Source: Rhodospirillales bacterium (GTDB lineage Bacteria > Pseudomonadota > Alphaproteobacteria > Rhodospirillales > Defluviicoccaceae). From it: a stretch of DNA of 64,000 bases. The DNA lies in NCBI GenBank assembly GCA_016712595.1, contig JADJQT010000001.1:1031501-1095500 (forward strand), in the 5' to 3' direction. Below the pieces are notes generated by a model that searched no databases, was not told the DNA's origin, and saw nothing but the letters and a program-made list of their open reading frames with translations. The translations under genes were made by a program, and so were the position numbers. Positions 38,173-49,600 of this stretch are shown one piece after another (position 1 is the stretch's first letter; each line of letters starts with the position of its first letter).

Positions 38173-39927
38173 CTAGCCCGCCACCTCGCGCTGTAGGCCG
38201 CGAACATGCGATTCCGCGCGCAGACCACTGAGCCGCACGAGTTTGGCGCGAAGATCATCGCTCGATGTCAGGTGGAGCCACTTGAACTGACCTTCCGAGG
38301 CCCCCTCCGCCAGACGCATCGCCTTATACCGCTCGAAGAAATTGCGGCCGGCATCGATCACCACGGGCTGATGGAGGCGGGCCGACTTGCGCTTTGCCGC
38401 GTACTCGACATTCACCGCCATCAGCGCCCGATCGAGCGCGTCGGCGAGCTGCGTCAGCGCCGGCGAACGGGCGTCGTCACCGAGATCGATCAACAACTCG
38501 TAGCGCTGGTGGTCGGCATCGGCGTAGGCGATGAAGAAATCGGCCCGCACAGCGAGTTCGCACGCGGCCTGGCGCACCCCTTCGATCAACTGTTCCTCCG
38601 ATAGCTTTTCGCCTTGGAGGCTGGTAATCCCCTTGCCCTTGAACAGAAAGCGAATGACCGGCGCCTGGCCAAACGAGCCGATCACCTCGATGACGTCGTT
38701 CATGTCGTAGCGGTAAAGGCCGCTGTAGGTCGTAACGTAGACGAAGTAGCGCTGGCCCACGGTCAGTTCATGGGCGAGCAGCATGCGATCGCCGCGATCG
38801 TCCCCGCCATCCTCGTATGGGCTGAATTCGTAGAAGGCGCTGCGGACCTGTAAGATCGAACCGTCGGTCTCGGCGTCGATGAGATCGGTGGCGGTGATCT
38901 CACTCGCCAAGTAGCCAAACTCGGCGATCGGCGTGTCGGCGCGGAACCAGGGCTTGAGCTTGGGAATGACCAGGGCACAGTTACCCTGTTTCCAGGTGTG
39001 GATCAGTTTCAGGTTGGGCCAGTAATCGGATGGAAGCAGCGCATCGCTTTGGCGGGCGAAGCGGTCAAGAACCGCCGCCCGTAGAGGATTGGCTCGCAAC
39101 ATGGGCGCGAGCTCGGCGCGAATGGTGGGGTCGACTTCAGGGTCGAGCGTGCCGTCGTGGATGTCGCGGATCAGCCGTTCTTTCCACGTGTCCGCGCGGG
39201 TGACGAGGTTGAGAATGGTGCTAGGATTGGCGGTGAGGACCATCGAAACGTCGCTCGCCAGCGCGCAGCGCAGCACGGTGTAGGCCTTTGCCTCATAATC
39301 GCTCAGCGTATAGACGCTATAGGGAGCTGAATGCACCCGGCTGAGGAAGCTGGGGATATTCTTATAGACCAGCCCGGAGAGCGATCCGAACGGCGTGCCG
39401 TCGGCCGTATGCCCCTCGACTGCGGGCGAGATCATCGTCATGTCCTTGCCGGCGTAGGCGCCCGGAAACTGTTGCATCAAGCCGTAAAGCCAAAGCTTGC
39501 CGCGATCGCGGATGGTCCGCTCGAAGTTGTACGGGGTGACGGGAATCAGCTTCGGCAACGCCGTGGTGCCGCTCGACTGATTGTACATCAAGGGTTTGCC
39601 GGGAAAGAGCACGTCGCGCTCGCCGCGCGTATGGCGATCGATCGCTTCCCGCAAGTCTTCGTAATCGTTGATCGGAACGCGGCGTGCGTAGTCGTCATAC
39701 CCGCGCGCCGAGGCAAATCCGTGCTCGCGCCCGTAAACCGTCTCGCCGGCGTAGTTCAAAATGTCCGCGAGGACTGCCGCCTGCGTCGATTTGACGTCCT
39801 TGGTCGCGGCGACGAATGTCTTGTAAAGGCGCCGGCCGGGGATCGACAGCACGGTTTCACGGTTGCGATAGAGCGCGTAGTCGATCGCGGCGCGTGGGCC
39901 CCGGGAGAGCATCGAAGGGAACCGCAT
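38173..39927 (-). CDS. GH3-family acyl-acid amido synthetase
   Basis: A 584-residue member of the GH3 (auxin-responsive promoter) family, an ANL-like fold that activates a carboxylate with ATP and joins it to an amino acid or other amine. The ATP-binding block MYNQSSGTTALPKLIPVT, the central IHTWKQGNCAL and the motif YSGLYRYDMNDVIEV are seen, with KGKGITSLQGEKLSEEQ in the hinge to the C-terminal domain. I chose the ATG at 39927, which follows GAGAGGG; an earlier one adds 31 unconserved residues. GH3 proteins are best known from plants and are sparse in bacteria. In this cluster it could link the polyketide or fatty chain to an amino acid. Confidence 0.85.
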   Translation of the reverse strand: MRFPSMLSRGPRAAIDYALYRNRETVLSIPGRRLYKTFVAATKDVKSTQAAVLADILNYAGETVYGREHGFASARGYDDYARRVPINDYEDLREAIDRHTRGERDVLFPGKPLMYNQSSGTTALPKLIPVTPYNFERTIRDRGKLWLYGLMQQFPGAYAGKDMTMISPAVEGHTADGTPFGSLSGLVYKNIPSFLSRVHSAPYSVYTLSDYEAKAYTVLRCALASDVSMVLTANPSTILNLVTRADTWKERLIRDIHDGTLDPEVDPTIRAELAPMLRANPLRAAVLDRFARQSDALLPSDYWPNLKLIHTWKQGNCALVIPKLKPWFRADTPIAEFGYLASEITATDLIDAETDGSILQVRSAFYEFSPYEDGGDDRGDRMLLAHELTVGQRYFVYVTTYSGLYRYDMNDVIEVIGSFGQAPVIRFLFKGKGITSLQGEKLSEEQLIEGVRQAACELAVRADFFIAYADADHQRYELLIDLGDDARSPALTQLADALDRALMAVNVEYAAKRKSARLHQPVVIDAGRNFFERYKAMRLAEGASEGQFKWLHLTSSDDLRAKLVRLSGLRAESHVRGLQREVAG

Positions 39928-40006
39928 CTCGTCACCCTCTCTGGTTTGAGTTCGCTTGCTGAGGTTGAGCCGCTGACGGCCGCAATCGGTGAGGCCACGA
40001 TGCCGG

Positions 40007-41230
40007 TCAGGCCATTCCACCGAGCGCCAGCGATGGAGGAGAAGACTGCGGCATGCTTTCGCTCCGCATTAAAACGGCGTGTGATCCGACAGGCGGAAAG
40101 CTGACCCGATCCACTGCGAAGCGCTCGACCTGCGCCTCGTCCGCCGGTATTCCCCAGCCTTGGCCACGGCAGCGGGTCACCGCCCGGCCACCGAGGCCGA
40201 AGACGACAGGGCGGCGAACCACATCGCTGGCGATCAGGCGCGTACCGAACGACCCTTCATGGTAGCAAAGATCACCTGAGATTCCCGCGAATATGCGGCC
40301 CGCCGCCGAGAGGATCGACGTTTCGCCGACCTGGGCTCCCAATTGGCAGGCGATGCCCGCTTTTTGCGCCAGGGCGTGAATACGCAGCGCATTGAACAGT
40401 CCGCCGTTTTTGGACAACCGGATGTTGAAGCAATTCACCGCCCTTGCGACCGCCAGCTTGCGGGCATCGTTGTACGAGCATAGCGATTCATCGGCGCAAA
40501 TCCGCAGTGCCGGGTATTCCGCTACCAGCCGCGCGTGTCCGTTGATGTCGTGCCTGTCCAGTGGCTGCTCGCAGGCTTCGATGCCGTATCGCCGCAGGAC
40601 ATCGAGGTTGTGCCTTGCCGAGTCGAGCGTCCAGGCGCAGTTCGCATCGAGGCGCAGTCGGGCATGGGGATAGACGCTGCGGACGGCGAAAACGAGCCGC
40701 TCATTATCGATCGGCGACGGGCCGACCTTGACCTTGATTTCAGCGATTCCGAGCAGCCGGCTGAGTCGCGCCAGTTTGCGGGCCTTCTTTTCGCCGGAGC
40801 CAAGGACCATGCTGTAGGTGACGGTCCGCACGCGCGGCTTGCGGTCGAGGAGCGCGTACATCGTCTTGCCCTCAGAGCGGGCGAGGGCGTCGAGCAACGC
40901 CAGCTCGATCGAGCACAGGGCGGCCAGATCCCCTCCGGTTAACGGATCGTCATGCAGATCGAGGATTGCCGCCCGCAGATCGTCGGCAGTCGTAATCTCG
41001 AGTCCGGCAAGCCGAGGCAGGATCCGCGTGCCGAGCGCTTCGATGCAGCCGCCGACCGTTTCGCCGGTGACGTATTGGCGTGGCAGCGCTTCGCCCCAGC
41101 CGCAGGCGCCGTTATCAAGCACCGCCTTGACGATGAGCGAGTCCGAATGGCGCCGCTCAGCCAGCGCGTGCTTGAACGCGAACTTCAGCGGGATCTCTTC
41201 GGCCCAGACGGTGATCGTTCGGATCTTCAC
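40007..41230 (-). CDS. Enolase-superfamily enzyme, dipeptide epimerase or MLE-like
   Basis: A 407-residue protein of the muconate-lactonizing subgroup of the enolase superfamily. It has an N-terminal capping domain (about 1-125) and a TIM barrel with the expected residues: EIKVKVG (KxK base), RLDANCAW (Asp metal ligand), CEQPLDR (Glu ligand), CADESLCS (Asp ligand) and NIRLSKNGG (second Lys base). These suit L-Ala-D/L-Glu type dipeptide epimerases but also other racemases and o-succinylbenzoate synthases, so the substrate is open. I prefer a GTG start at 41230 with GAGGG eight bases ahead. It lies 79 bases before the GH3 gene. Confidence 0.75.
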   Translation of the reverse strand: MKIRTITVWAEEIPLKFAFKHALAERRHSDSLIVKAVLDNGACGWGEALPRQYVTGETVGGCIEALGTRILPRLAGLEITTADDLRAAILDLHDDPLTGGDLAALCSIELALLDALARSEGKTMYALLDRKPRVRTVTYSMVLGSGEKKARKLARLSRLLGIAEIKVKVGPSPIDNERLVFAVRSVYPHARLRLDANCAWTLDSARHNLDVLRRYGIEACEQPLDRHDINGHARLVAEYPALRICADESLCSYNDARKLAVARAVNCFNIRLSKNGGLFNALRIHALAQKAGIACQLGAQVGETSILSAAGRIFAGISGDLCYHEGSFGTRLIASDVVRRPVVFGLGGRAVTRCRGQGWGIPADEAQVERFAVDRVSFPPVGSHAVLMRSESMPQSSPPSLALGGMA

Positions 41231-41343
41231 GGCGGTTTCCCTCACGCGTGCTATTGGCCGGCGGTGCGAGCGAAGAATTCGCGCCGCGGCCGGCTTCAGC
41301 AGACCGCCACGGGCCTACTTACTGTTGATCACATCGAGCCTGC

Positions 41344-41383
41344 GTGGCGTTGCTCGTGCCAAGTGCCGCCCGAGCAACGCCAC
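41344..41383. terminator. Strong hairpin inside the biosynthetic cluster
   Basis: A perfect 13-base stem (GTGGCGTTGCTCG with its complement) and 14-base loop lie in the 178-base gap between the hydrolase and the epimerase-like gene. A short T4 follows on the rightward strand only; on the leftward strand, in which the genes are read, there is no T run. It may reduce read-through or protect mRNA ends rather than stop transcription. Confidence 0.45.
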
Positions 41384-41408
41384 TTTTCTCAGAGCCACTT
41401 CGCGCTGC

Positions 41409-42491
41409 TTATTGGTTTAACAGCGGGCTCCAGCCCATCTGTTCGGCTTCAGTGCGCAGCGATAAGATCCAATCGCTGCCGTCTTCTTCCACGGCATCAC
41501 TGGGCGCGACGGCTGCGGCCGCGCGCTTCGCGGCGGACGTAGTGGTTGCGCCGTTCATCCACGCGGAAATCTCCTCGATGACCTGGGCATGAACGGGTTC
41601 GAACAGCAAGAAGTGGCGGACACCGTCGTAGCGGACGAGCTTCTTGGACGTGTTCAATCGATCATAAATGGTCGCGACCACGGCGGGCGTATCGACGATC
41701 GGATCGTCGTTAGAGACCAGCATAAGTACCGGCATGGTCAATTGGGCAAGGCCTCTGGCCATGAGATTGCCGACGTTGATCAATTCACCCATCTTGTAAA
41801 TGTTCGCGGTGATGTTGCGGATCGCGAGATCGTCCTGCGCCATGAAATCGAGGTAGTTGACCTGGTCGGTGAACAACTCGTCATGCAGGGGCGTGGGGTA
41901 GTACTTCCAGACGTACGACTGAATTTCGACCATCGTCTGCGGCGTCAACGAGACCCGCATGGCCGTCGCCGGAGTCTCGAGAATGAGCGTATCGATCGTC
42001 GTCGGGAACGATTCGGCATAGGTCATCACGATGCGTGCACCGAACGAGTTGCCCATCAGGTGCACCCGCTTGCCCGGGTTTTTTGCCTTCACGAAGCCGA
42101 TGAACTGGGCAAGATCGGCAACCCACTGGAACGGCGTGCGCACATGGCCACGCTTTCCATGCGACAGGCCGGAGCCGCGCCGGTCCAGCGCGTAGACATT
42201 GAAGCCTCGCGCCGCGAATTCATCGGCTGCGTCGTTGAACCATTGGCTGTGGCTCTGCATTCCGGAGACGTAGACGAGCACATCGGTGGCGTTGGGCGAA
42301 TACCACTCGCGGTAATTCAGCCCCACCTGTATCACCGCCCCTGGCGGCGCGTAGTACTCGTCAACCTTGATCGAGTGCTCATGGTAGCCAACGTCGTAGA
42401 GAGTCGATTCAGATGCGGCGAGCGCGGACGGCCCGATCAGTGACAGGCCAATGCAAGTGCCAAGTACGGCGCCGGCGATCCAAGTCCTCAT
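41409..42491 (-). CDS. Secreted alpha/beta hydrolase (monoacylglycerol-lipase-like)
   Basis: A 360-residue serine hydrolase. A signal peptide (MRTWIAGAVLGTCIGLSLIG, cut after about SALA) sends it out of the cytoplasm. The hydrolase core has LVYVSGMQSHSQWF (oxyanion region), DRRGSGLSHGKRGH, the nucleophile Ser 149 in LMGNSFGA, the Asp in VSNDDPIVD and the His in GVRHFLLFEP. The start at 42491 follows GGAGA; an earlier ATG adds 11 residues. A periplasmic lipase-like enzyme in a lipid/polyketide cluster could trim or release the exported product. Confidence 0.8.
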   Translation of the reverse strand: MRTWIAGAVLGTCIGLSLIGPSALAASESTLYDVGYHEHSIKVDEYYAPPGAVIQVGLNYREWYSPNATDVLVYVSGMQSHSQWFNDAADEFAARGFNVYALDRRGSGLSHGKRGHVRTPFQWVADLAQFIGFVKAKNPGKRVHLMGNSFGARIVMTYAESFPTTIDTLILETPATAMRVSLTPQTMVEIQSYVWKYYPTPLHDELFTDQVNYLDFMAQDDLAIRNITANIYKMGELINVGNLMARGLAQLTMPVLMLVSNDDPIVDTPAVVATIYDRLNTSKKLVRYDGVRHFLLFEPVHAQVIEEISAWMNGATTTSAAKRAAAAVAPSDAVEEDGSDWILSLRTEAEQMGWSPLLNQ

Positions 42492-42546
42492 TGTTGCGTC
42501 TCCGTGATTACGGCTCATCCCCATCCCGGTGGATGCGGGACGTCAT

Positions 42547-43602
42547 TCAGGCGTGGATGAGCGCGGTTGCGGCCTGCCGCAGCGGTCGGGCCAGTTCCGG
42601 CGGCAGCGGTCGCACCTGCGACCGGCCATCGGCGCCCTTAGCCATCCAGGCGGCACGGTGATCGCCGTAGGCGACTTTCGTACGGGTCCCGTCCGGGTTT
42701 TTGCGAAAGAACTCGAAATAAAGCTCGACGCCGTTGCCATAGAGTCCCCTCAGCGCCATCGTTACCTCGATGACCTCGAAGGGCATGACCTCCCTTAAGT
42801 GATGAACGGCGCAGTGCAGGCACTTCAACACGCCCGGTTGCGCGCCAGGAACGTACAGTTGCGGCGCGATGGACCAGAAGTAATGTTCGCGCATCTTGGC
42901 CAGCCACATGGCGTAATTTGAAAAGTAAATATTGCTGACGATGTTAGAGTGGTACTGAGACGTCTCGAACGACTTGGTCGCCAGCGGCACTTCGGCGCGC
43001 GGACCCTGCTTCGCCTTGAACAGAGTCTCGCCGAGGGACACATCGCGCAGCGGTTCCGGCAACGTCGGCAAGGTGTCCGGCGCGTCGTACTGGGGTCCCA
43101 CGCGCTTCAGGAAGTCCGCGTAGAAAGAGGGCAGTTCGGCCGGCTTGACCGAGCCATGCCTGAGAACCTCGACCCAGGTGGTCTTCATCCGACCGAGCGC
43201 GATCCGCTCGAGCGGGCCGTCCGGCGCCATCGACCACCAGTCGAAGGTCATATCGACGCTGGCGTTGCTCGGCAGCCCCGACCACATGCGCACGCAGACG
43301 ATGTTATTCTCCCCCATCGTCTCGCCCACAACCTCGACGGAGGCGCTGTTGGTCACCAATCCCCATCGGCCCGAACCCATCCATTGGTTCAGCCGCTGAA
43401 GGACGGGAAGCACCGACATCTCTCGCGCTTCCCCCATCCAGGAGAAGTAATGCGGGTAGTAGATGCTGCGATCGACGTCCGCGAACATGCGGAACGGCGG
43501 GATGAATGTACTGACGAAGACTTCCTGCCCTTGCGGGCCGCCGCAATCCTCGGCCCAGATTTTGAGAGTATCTCCAGCGTCCTGGAAAGAGAGTTCGCCC
43601 AT
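42547..43602 (-). CDS. Double-hotdog thioesterase-like protein
   Basis: A 351-residue protein with two related halves. Residues 48-61 (YYPHYFSWMGEARE) and 223-239 (SNIYFSNYAMWLAKMRE) are both versions of the active-site helix of the 4HBT thioesterases that serve enediyne polyketide synthases. I read this as a fused pair of hotdog domains acting in trans to release or edit the chain on the PKS. Which half is catalytic is not clear. The gene starts 33 bases after the PKS stop, so the two are surely co-transcribed. A specific substrate cannot be read. Confidence 0.7.
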   Translation of the reverse strand: MGELSFQDAGDTLKIWAEDCGGPQGQEVFVSTFIPPFRMFADVDRSIYYPHYFSWMGEAREMSVLPVLQRLNQWMGSGRWGLVTNSASVEVVGETMGENNIVCVRMWSGLPSNASVDMTFDWWSMAPDGPLERIALGRMKTTWVEVLRHGSVKPAELPSFYADFLKRVGPQYDAPDTLPTLPEPLRDVSLGETLFKAKQGPRAEVPLATKSFETSQYHSNIVSNIYFSNYAMWLAKMREHYFWSIAPQLYVPGAQPGVLKCLHCAVHHLREVMPFEVIEVTMALRGLYGNGVELYFEFFRKNPDGTRTKVAYGDHRAAWMAKGADGRSQVRPLPPELARPLRQAATALIHA

Positions 43603-43635
43603 GTCCTATCCCCTTGGTTTTGAATGGTTTCAATG

Positions 43636-46600
43636 TCAGGCGAGCGCGAGTTCGCGCAGGACGCGCGGGGTTTCCCGCCGTTCCAGGATCTTGAGCCGAT
43701 AACCTTGAAGACGTTCGATCACCCTGCCATCGCCACCGAGGGCGTAGACGCTGGTCACGTAGAAATCGCCGTCCTTCTCGTCCAGGTAGGCAACGCAGGT
43801 GCGTTCCTCGTCGCCGACGTCCGGCGCGGAGAACAGCTCGATGCGGCCGATCGACACCGGGAGCGAGACGTCTTGCGGGATGATCAGCTGGACCGACTGC
43901 AGCAGCGAGTCGCGGAAGAACGGATCGCCCAGCAGGAACTCCCCGCGTTGATGGCGTGATTTGAAAATGCACAGTCCGCTGTTCGGATCGGGGTTCTCCA
44001 TCCGGTGCACGGAACTGATGCGCTGGAACCGCGGGCCTTGGAAAAGGACTTCCCCGTAAAGTCCGCCCTCCTTGGCGATCGGCAGCGGCGCGCCGACCTC
44101 AACGTCGTGACCGGGGCCCTCGCCGAGGTCGGTCAGCTCGAACGTCGCGGCGAAATGGTCGTGTTCGAAATTGGTCAAATCGCAGCGAACGCCGGCCCGC
44201 ACCCGTACCGGATCGCTTGGCGTGCCTCGCTCGAGCACCTCGGCATGGACCTCGAGTTCGGTATCGTAGTGGTGGCCGGCGGTGATCGGTCGGGCAAGGC
44301 TGACGTCGGTAATCGCGTGAGATCCGAGACAGACCGCGCCGGTGACCGCGTGGACCGCCCGGGCCATCGCCTCGAGCCCGAAGACCGTCGGGAACAGCAG
44401 GCTGCCCTTGAAGTTGTGGTCGGCGAGATAGGTATCCGTGGCGAGCGACAGGCGCCGGCGATAGACCGTCTCCACCTGCGGATGATGGTAGACCAGCGTT
44501 TGCCCATCGATGCGCGCATCAACCTGTGATAGCCCCTCCGCTGCCTGGTTCCAGGCGCCGTTGCGTCCCATTCGACCGGCGACGATGATCTGATCGGTGC
44601 CGGCGTCCGCCGTCGCCAGCCGCAGGAAGCGGCTGACCCCTTCCGCCACGGGAATGGCGCCGATCCCCTGGGCGCTGAGCTTATCGATGCTGCCCATCCG
44701 CGCGCCCATTCCCACTTCGTCCCAGACGCTGTAGGCGATGCTCACCACGTGCGCATGGGGCGCCGTTCGCCGCACGTCGGCCAACAGGTTGGCAAGCACC
44801 TCGTTGGAGAAGGCATAGACGGCATTGCCGTGCATGCCGGTCACGCCGATGATCGAACTGAGGCCGATAACGGTCTTCAGACGGGCGATATCCAACTGGC
44901 TCAGCAGGTTGACGGCGCCCAGGACCTTCGGGGCGCACTCCTGAGCCGCCGAGGCGCTGACCACAGTGGTGATCGGGCGCGGCCGATTGAGGCCAGCGCC
45001 GTGGATCAAGCCGGTGATCGGTCCCAGATCCTGCTGTACGCGTGCGACGAGGGCGGCAACGGCCGCGCCGTCGGTAATGTCGGCGCTGTAGTAGCGGCAG
45101 CGCAGGCCTGCTTCGGCATAGCGGTCGAGCGTGTGGCGGATCTCTTTGGCGGCATCATCCGCCGCCTGCGGATCCGGCGCCGGTGACGAGCCGACGAGCG
45201 CCATCGTCGTGCCGGTCTTCCGCGCGAAGGCCAGCGCGCATTCCGCGGTAATCCCGCGGGCGCCGCCGGTGACCAGCACCACGTCTTCGCGGGTCCACGC
45301 GATGGCGCGGTCGTGGTAACGGCTTGGCTCGTCGACCGGATACGTCGGTGTCCAGCGACCGCCGTCATCGTCGAACGAGACGATCACCGGCGCCGGTTTG
45401 ACGAGCAGCTCGCTGCCGATCGCGGCAACCAGGCGGTCAAGCACGTGGGCGGCTCCGGAGGTGTAGCCGATCGAGCGCATTTGGATGTCCGAGCGCTCGA
45501 GCGCCAGACTGGCGACGTAGGCCGTCGCCGAGTACACCGGGTTGTCTTCCTGGCGCCGGGGCAGGCGGGTATAGCGCTGGACGAAGGCGATGCGCGGTTT
45601 GGGTCCGGTTCCATTGAGTGCCAGCGCGCTCAGGGTGGCTCCATGCAGCGCGTCGAGGAAGGAGCCAAGCGATGTCCAATCGAGGATCGCGGCGGGGGCG
45701 GGCACGAAAATCACCACGTCGCCGACCGGTGCGGAATGTGCTTCGGCAGGGCTGCTGAACGCGGTCTCTATGACATGGGCGCCATGTGAGGACAGACAGG
45801 CGGCGCATGCCGCGGCCACGAGGTCATCGTTTTCGCGGATGACGCGAACGTTGCGAGTTCGCCATGCCGACATCGGCGGGACTGCCGAAACATCGCTGCG
45901 GACAGGAGTTTCGATGAAGTTCCGCACCCAGCTTGCCCGTCGCGGAAATGGGGGAGCCGCCTGCCGGCGCGCTGCCGATCCTGATGGGGCGGGTGCCGTT
46001 GCGGCGGCCGGAGCGGTGGTGGCGGGTGCCTGGGTGCGCGCCGAGACGATGGCGCGTGCAATATCCGAGATCCGCGCGTTGGCGTAATCGGTGAGCGGCA
46101 ACGCCTCAGGGAGCGCGTGCTCCTTGCTGACGAGCGTCAGCATTTCCGCAGCCTTGATCGAGTCCATGTTCAAGTCGTCGAGAAGCTTCATGTCGGCGTC
46201 GAGCGTTTCCTGCTCGAACTGCGTGAGTTGCGCCACCAGCGTGAGCAGCTGGTTCTCGATCGCGCGCGCCTCCGGTTGCGCCGGCAACACCAGCAAGGCC
46301 GGCGTCGTCGGTCCCGCCACCGCTGCCGAGGGAACGCTGGCAACGGGCGCCGGGGCGGGCAGAACGGCTGGAGCGGAGGGTTGCGGGCCGCCCGGCATCG
46401 CCGGACGCTCGCCGAGCCACTCGGCAAGCGCATCGATGCTGGCGTTGGCGAGGGTCGATGCCTCGCTCTGCGCTTCCTTGCCGAACTCGCGTGCGAGCAC
46501 CGCGATCAGTTCGGCCGACTTGATCGAGTCGATGTTCAAATCGTCGAGCAGGCGCATATCGCCGCTCAGCATCGCGATATCGAAGCCGGTAAGCTCGGCT

Positions 46601-49600
46601 GCGACCTGCATCACCCGTTGCCGTGTGCTCTGCTGCGGCACCGCCGGCGGCTGAACCGCAGCTACGGGCGCTGCCGCTTCGCCGGCACCACCGTGGGGGG
46701 CGGGTTGCGGCGATCCGGTGGCGGTGTCCGCCGGCCGCATCGGCGCCGGGAAGGGGAGAACGGTGGCGCCGTCGGTCGCCGAGCCGATGGCCACCACGGA
46801 GGTAAAGCCGTGGTCCGGGGCCGGGATGGCGGTGAGACCAAAGGCCGAAGCCGGCACGACGATTTCGCGTTCGCACGGGTTTTCCAGGAACAAGCGCTGG
46901 TGTGCCGGAATGAACGGGCGGATCAGGCGATCGGCGTAGAGCGCCGACCAATTGAGTTCATGACCAAACACATGGGTGGCGGCGAGAACCTGTTTCCAGC
47001 CCTGCATGCTCCCCGCCTGCGGTTCGATCGGCAGCGCCAGGACGGTCTCCTTGCCGACGATCGAGCCGAACAGGTCACTGAGAACCCGCCCCGGTCCGAC
47101 TTCGATGACGAGATCGGCTTCTTCGGCGAGCGAATGAGCGAGGGCGACGAAGTCTACCTCGGCCAGCATTTGCTGGCCGAGGTGTGCGCCAACCTTGACC
47201 GTGCCCAGAATTGGATTGCCGTCGATGCACGACAGCGTCCGGCAACCGGCGATCGAGCCCTCCAGGCCGGCGAACACGTCGGCGAAGTGCGCCGATGCGC
47301 CATCCATGTATTTGGAATGAAAAGCGTTGGAAACGGGCAGCAGGCGTGCGTTGACGCCTTGCCGCCCCGCCGCGGTCACGATTGCATCGATCGCGGCGCC
47401 CTCGCCCGATACGGCGATCTGCGTCGGCCCGTTGATATTGGCGATGGTCACGTAGCCAAGCACCGAGCCGATCAATGCCTGTGCCGTCTGTCGGTCGCAC
47501 ATCAACGCGGCCATTTTGCCCCGTTCGTCGCCGCGGCCAGGCGACATCTCATAGCCGCGCCGTGCGGCCAGTGAGAGCAGCGTGCGTTCGTCGCACGCAC
47601 CACCGGCGTAAAGGGTCATTAGTTCGCCGAGGCTGTGGCCACCGGCGGCTGCTGGAGTAATGCCGAGTTCCGCTAGGTAACGATACCAGATCAGCGATGC
47701 CAGGATGATCGCCGGCTGCGCGACTTCGGTCTGCGCCAAGGCACGTTGACGCGCCGAGATCGCGTCGTCGGTCAGCACCTGCAGATTGTCGATCAGGATG
47801 CGATCGACCAGCCCGTCCGTGCCGAGAGCCGTCGTTGCCTGCTCGGCCGCCTCGGCGAGCTCGGCGGCCCAGGCAAAACGGCGGATGAGCGTTTTCGCCA
47901 TGTTTACGCGTTGCGATCCTTGTCCGGGGAACAGGAACGCGACGCGCGTCCGGTTGACGTTGTTGCCAAACCAGATTGCGCGCGGCTCGTCGCGCACAAA
48001 GCGGCCCTCGCGGACGCCCTTGCCTGCCATCGCCGTGAGCGCATCCAGCTTTAAGGTGAAGCTTTGCGGCGAGTCGGCGACGAAGGCGGCACGAATGGGC
48101 GCGTTCGGCGCCATACGATGGGCGAGGCTGGCGGCGAGATCAGCGAGTTCGCCCTTGGCCATGTGAGCGGCATCGGCGCGCACGGTGTCGATCTGGCGGC
48201 GCATCTCGTCGATGGATGGTGCGGCGAAGACGAAAACCTCCGCGTCTTCCGGGTGAGCCAGAAGAACCGCTTCGGACATGAACGGCTGAATATGGCGGGC
48301 AGGCGGGCCGAACGATTCACACGTGACATGCGTGTTGATGCCACCGAAACCCATGGCCGAAACGCCAGCGCGCAGCACGTCGGCGTGTGGACGAATCGCG
48401 CCATCGATCAGCGGGAATATGGCCTTGGCCTCTTCGCGGAAGACGTCACGAACGACCTCAGTGCCGCAGATCGGCGGCAAAACCCGTCGGTTGACAGCGA
48501 TGACCGTCTTGATGAGGGCGCCGATGCCGGCAGCGGCCTTGGTGTGACCGATCACCGATTTCAGCGAGGTAACCCCAACGCTGCGCTCGGCGGCTTCGGG
48601 ATGCATCGCGGCGCAGATCGCGCGCAACTCGACGTTATCGCCAAGCGGCGTGCCGGTGCCGTGCCCCTCAATAAAATCGATCGAGGAGGCGTCGTAGCCG
48701 GCCTTGCGATACGCAGCCCGTAGCGCGATCGCCTGACCGTTGACACTGGGCGCGGTGATTCCACCCTTGCCGTCGGAGGATATGCCCCACCCGTTGATGA
48801 CGGCATAAATCCGGTCGCCGTCATCGATTGCGTCGGTCAGTCGCTTAAGGACGACAAAGCCGCACCCTTCGCCGGGGATGAACCCGCTCGCGCGCTGATC
48901 GTAGACGCGCATCTCGTCGGCTGTCAGGGCGCCGGTCTTGGCGAATCCAATCAACTCGAAGTTGTCGAGGCTGATGTCGATGCCGCCGGCGAGCACCATG
49001 TCGGCGTCCCTCAGCACCAGCGCATTGGCGGCGTTGATCACTGCCAGCATCGAGGAGGAACATGCGCCATCGACGGTGTAGCCGCCGCCGTGCAGATCGA
49101 GGAAGTTACAAACCCGCCCGGCGATGGTGTTCGACAGACCGCCGGCAAGCGTGTCTTCGTCCACTGGTGGAAATACAGACTTGAACGCGCCCTCGGCATC
49201 CGCCAGGAATTGCTCCATTGCCTCGCCATCGAGACCGCGCGTCATCGCGGTCTTGCGCAACACTTTTTCGACGAATGGCCAGCGCGTGCGCATGGTGTTC
49301 GCGCGCGTCCATTCGCCGGTCAGCGTATTGCCGAGGATGACCGCCGTGCGCGAGCCTCGGATCTGATCGCGGCTGTAGCCGGCGTCTTGCAGTGCGCGGA
49401 GTGCGACTTCGAGCGCTAGCCAGTGGACGATGTCGGATGATTCGGCCGCGGATTTCGGCACACGCCGATTGCGCCAGTCGAAATCGAAACCGTCAATATA
49501 GGCTGCCCATCGGCCATAGGTTTTGTCCGGAGCCGACTTGTCTTCGTTCCAGTATTCAGCGAGGGGCAGCCGCTGATCGAGCATTTCCCGGAATTGCGAC

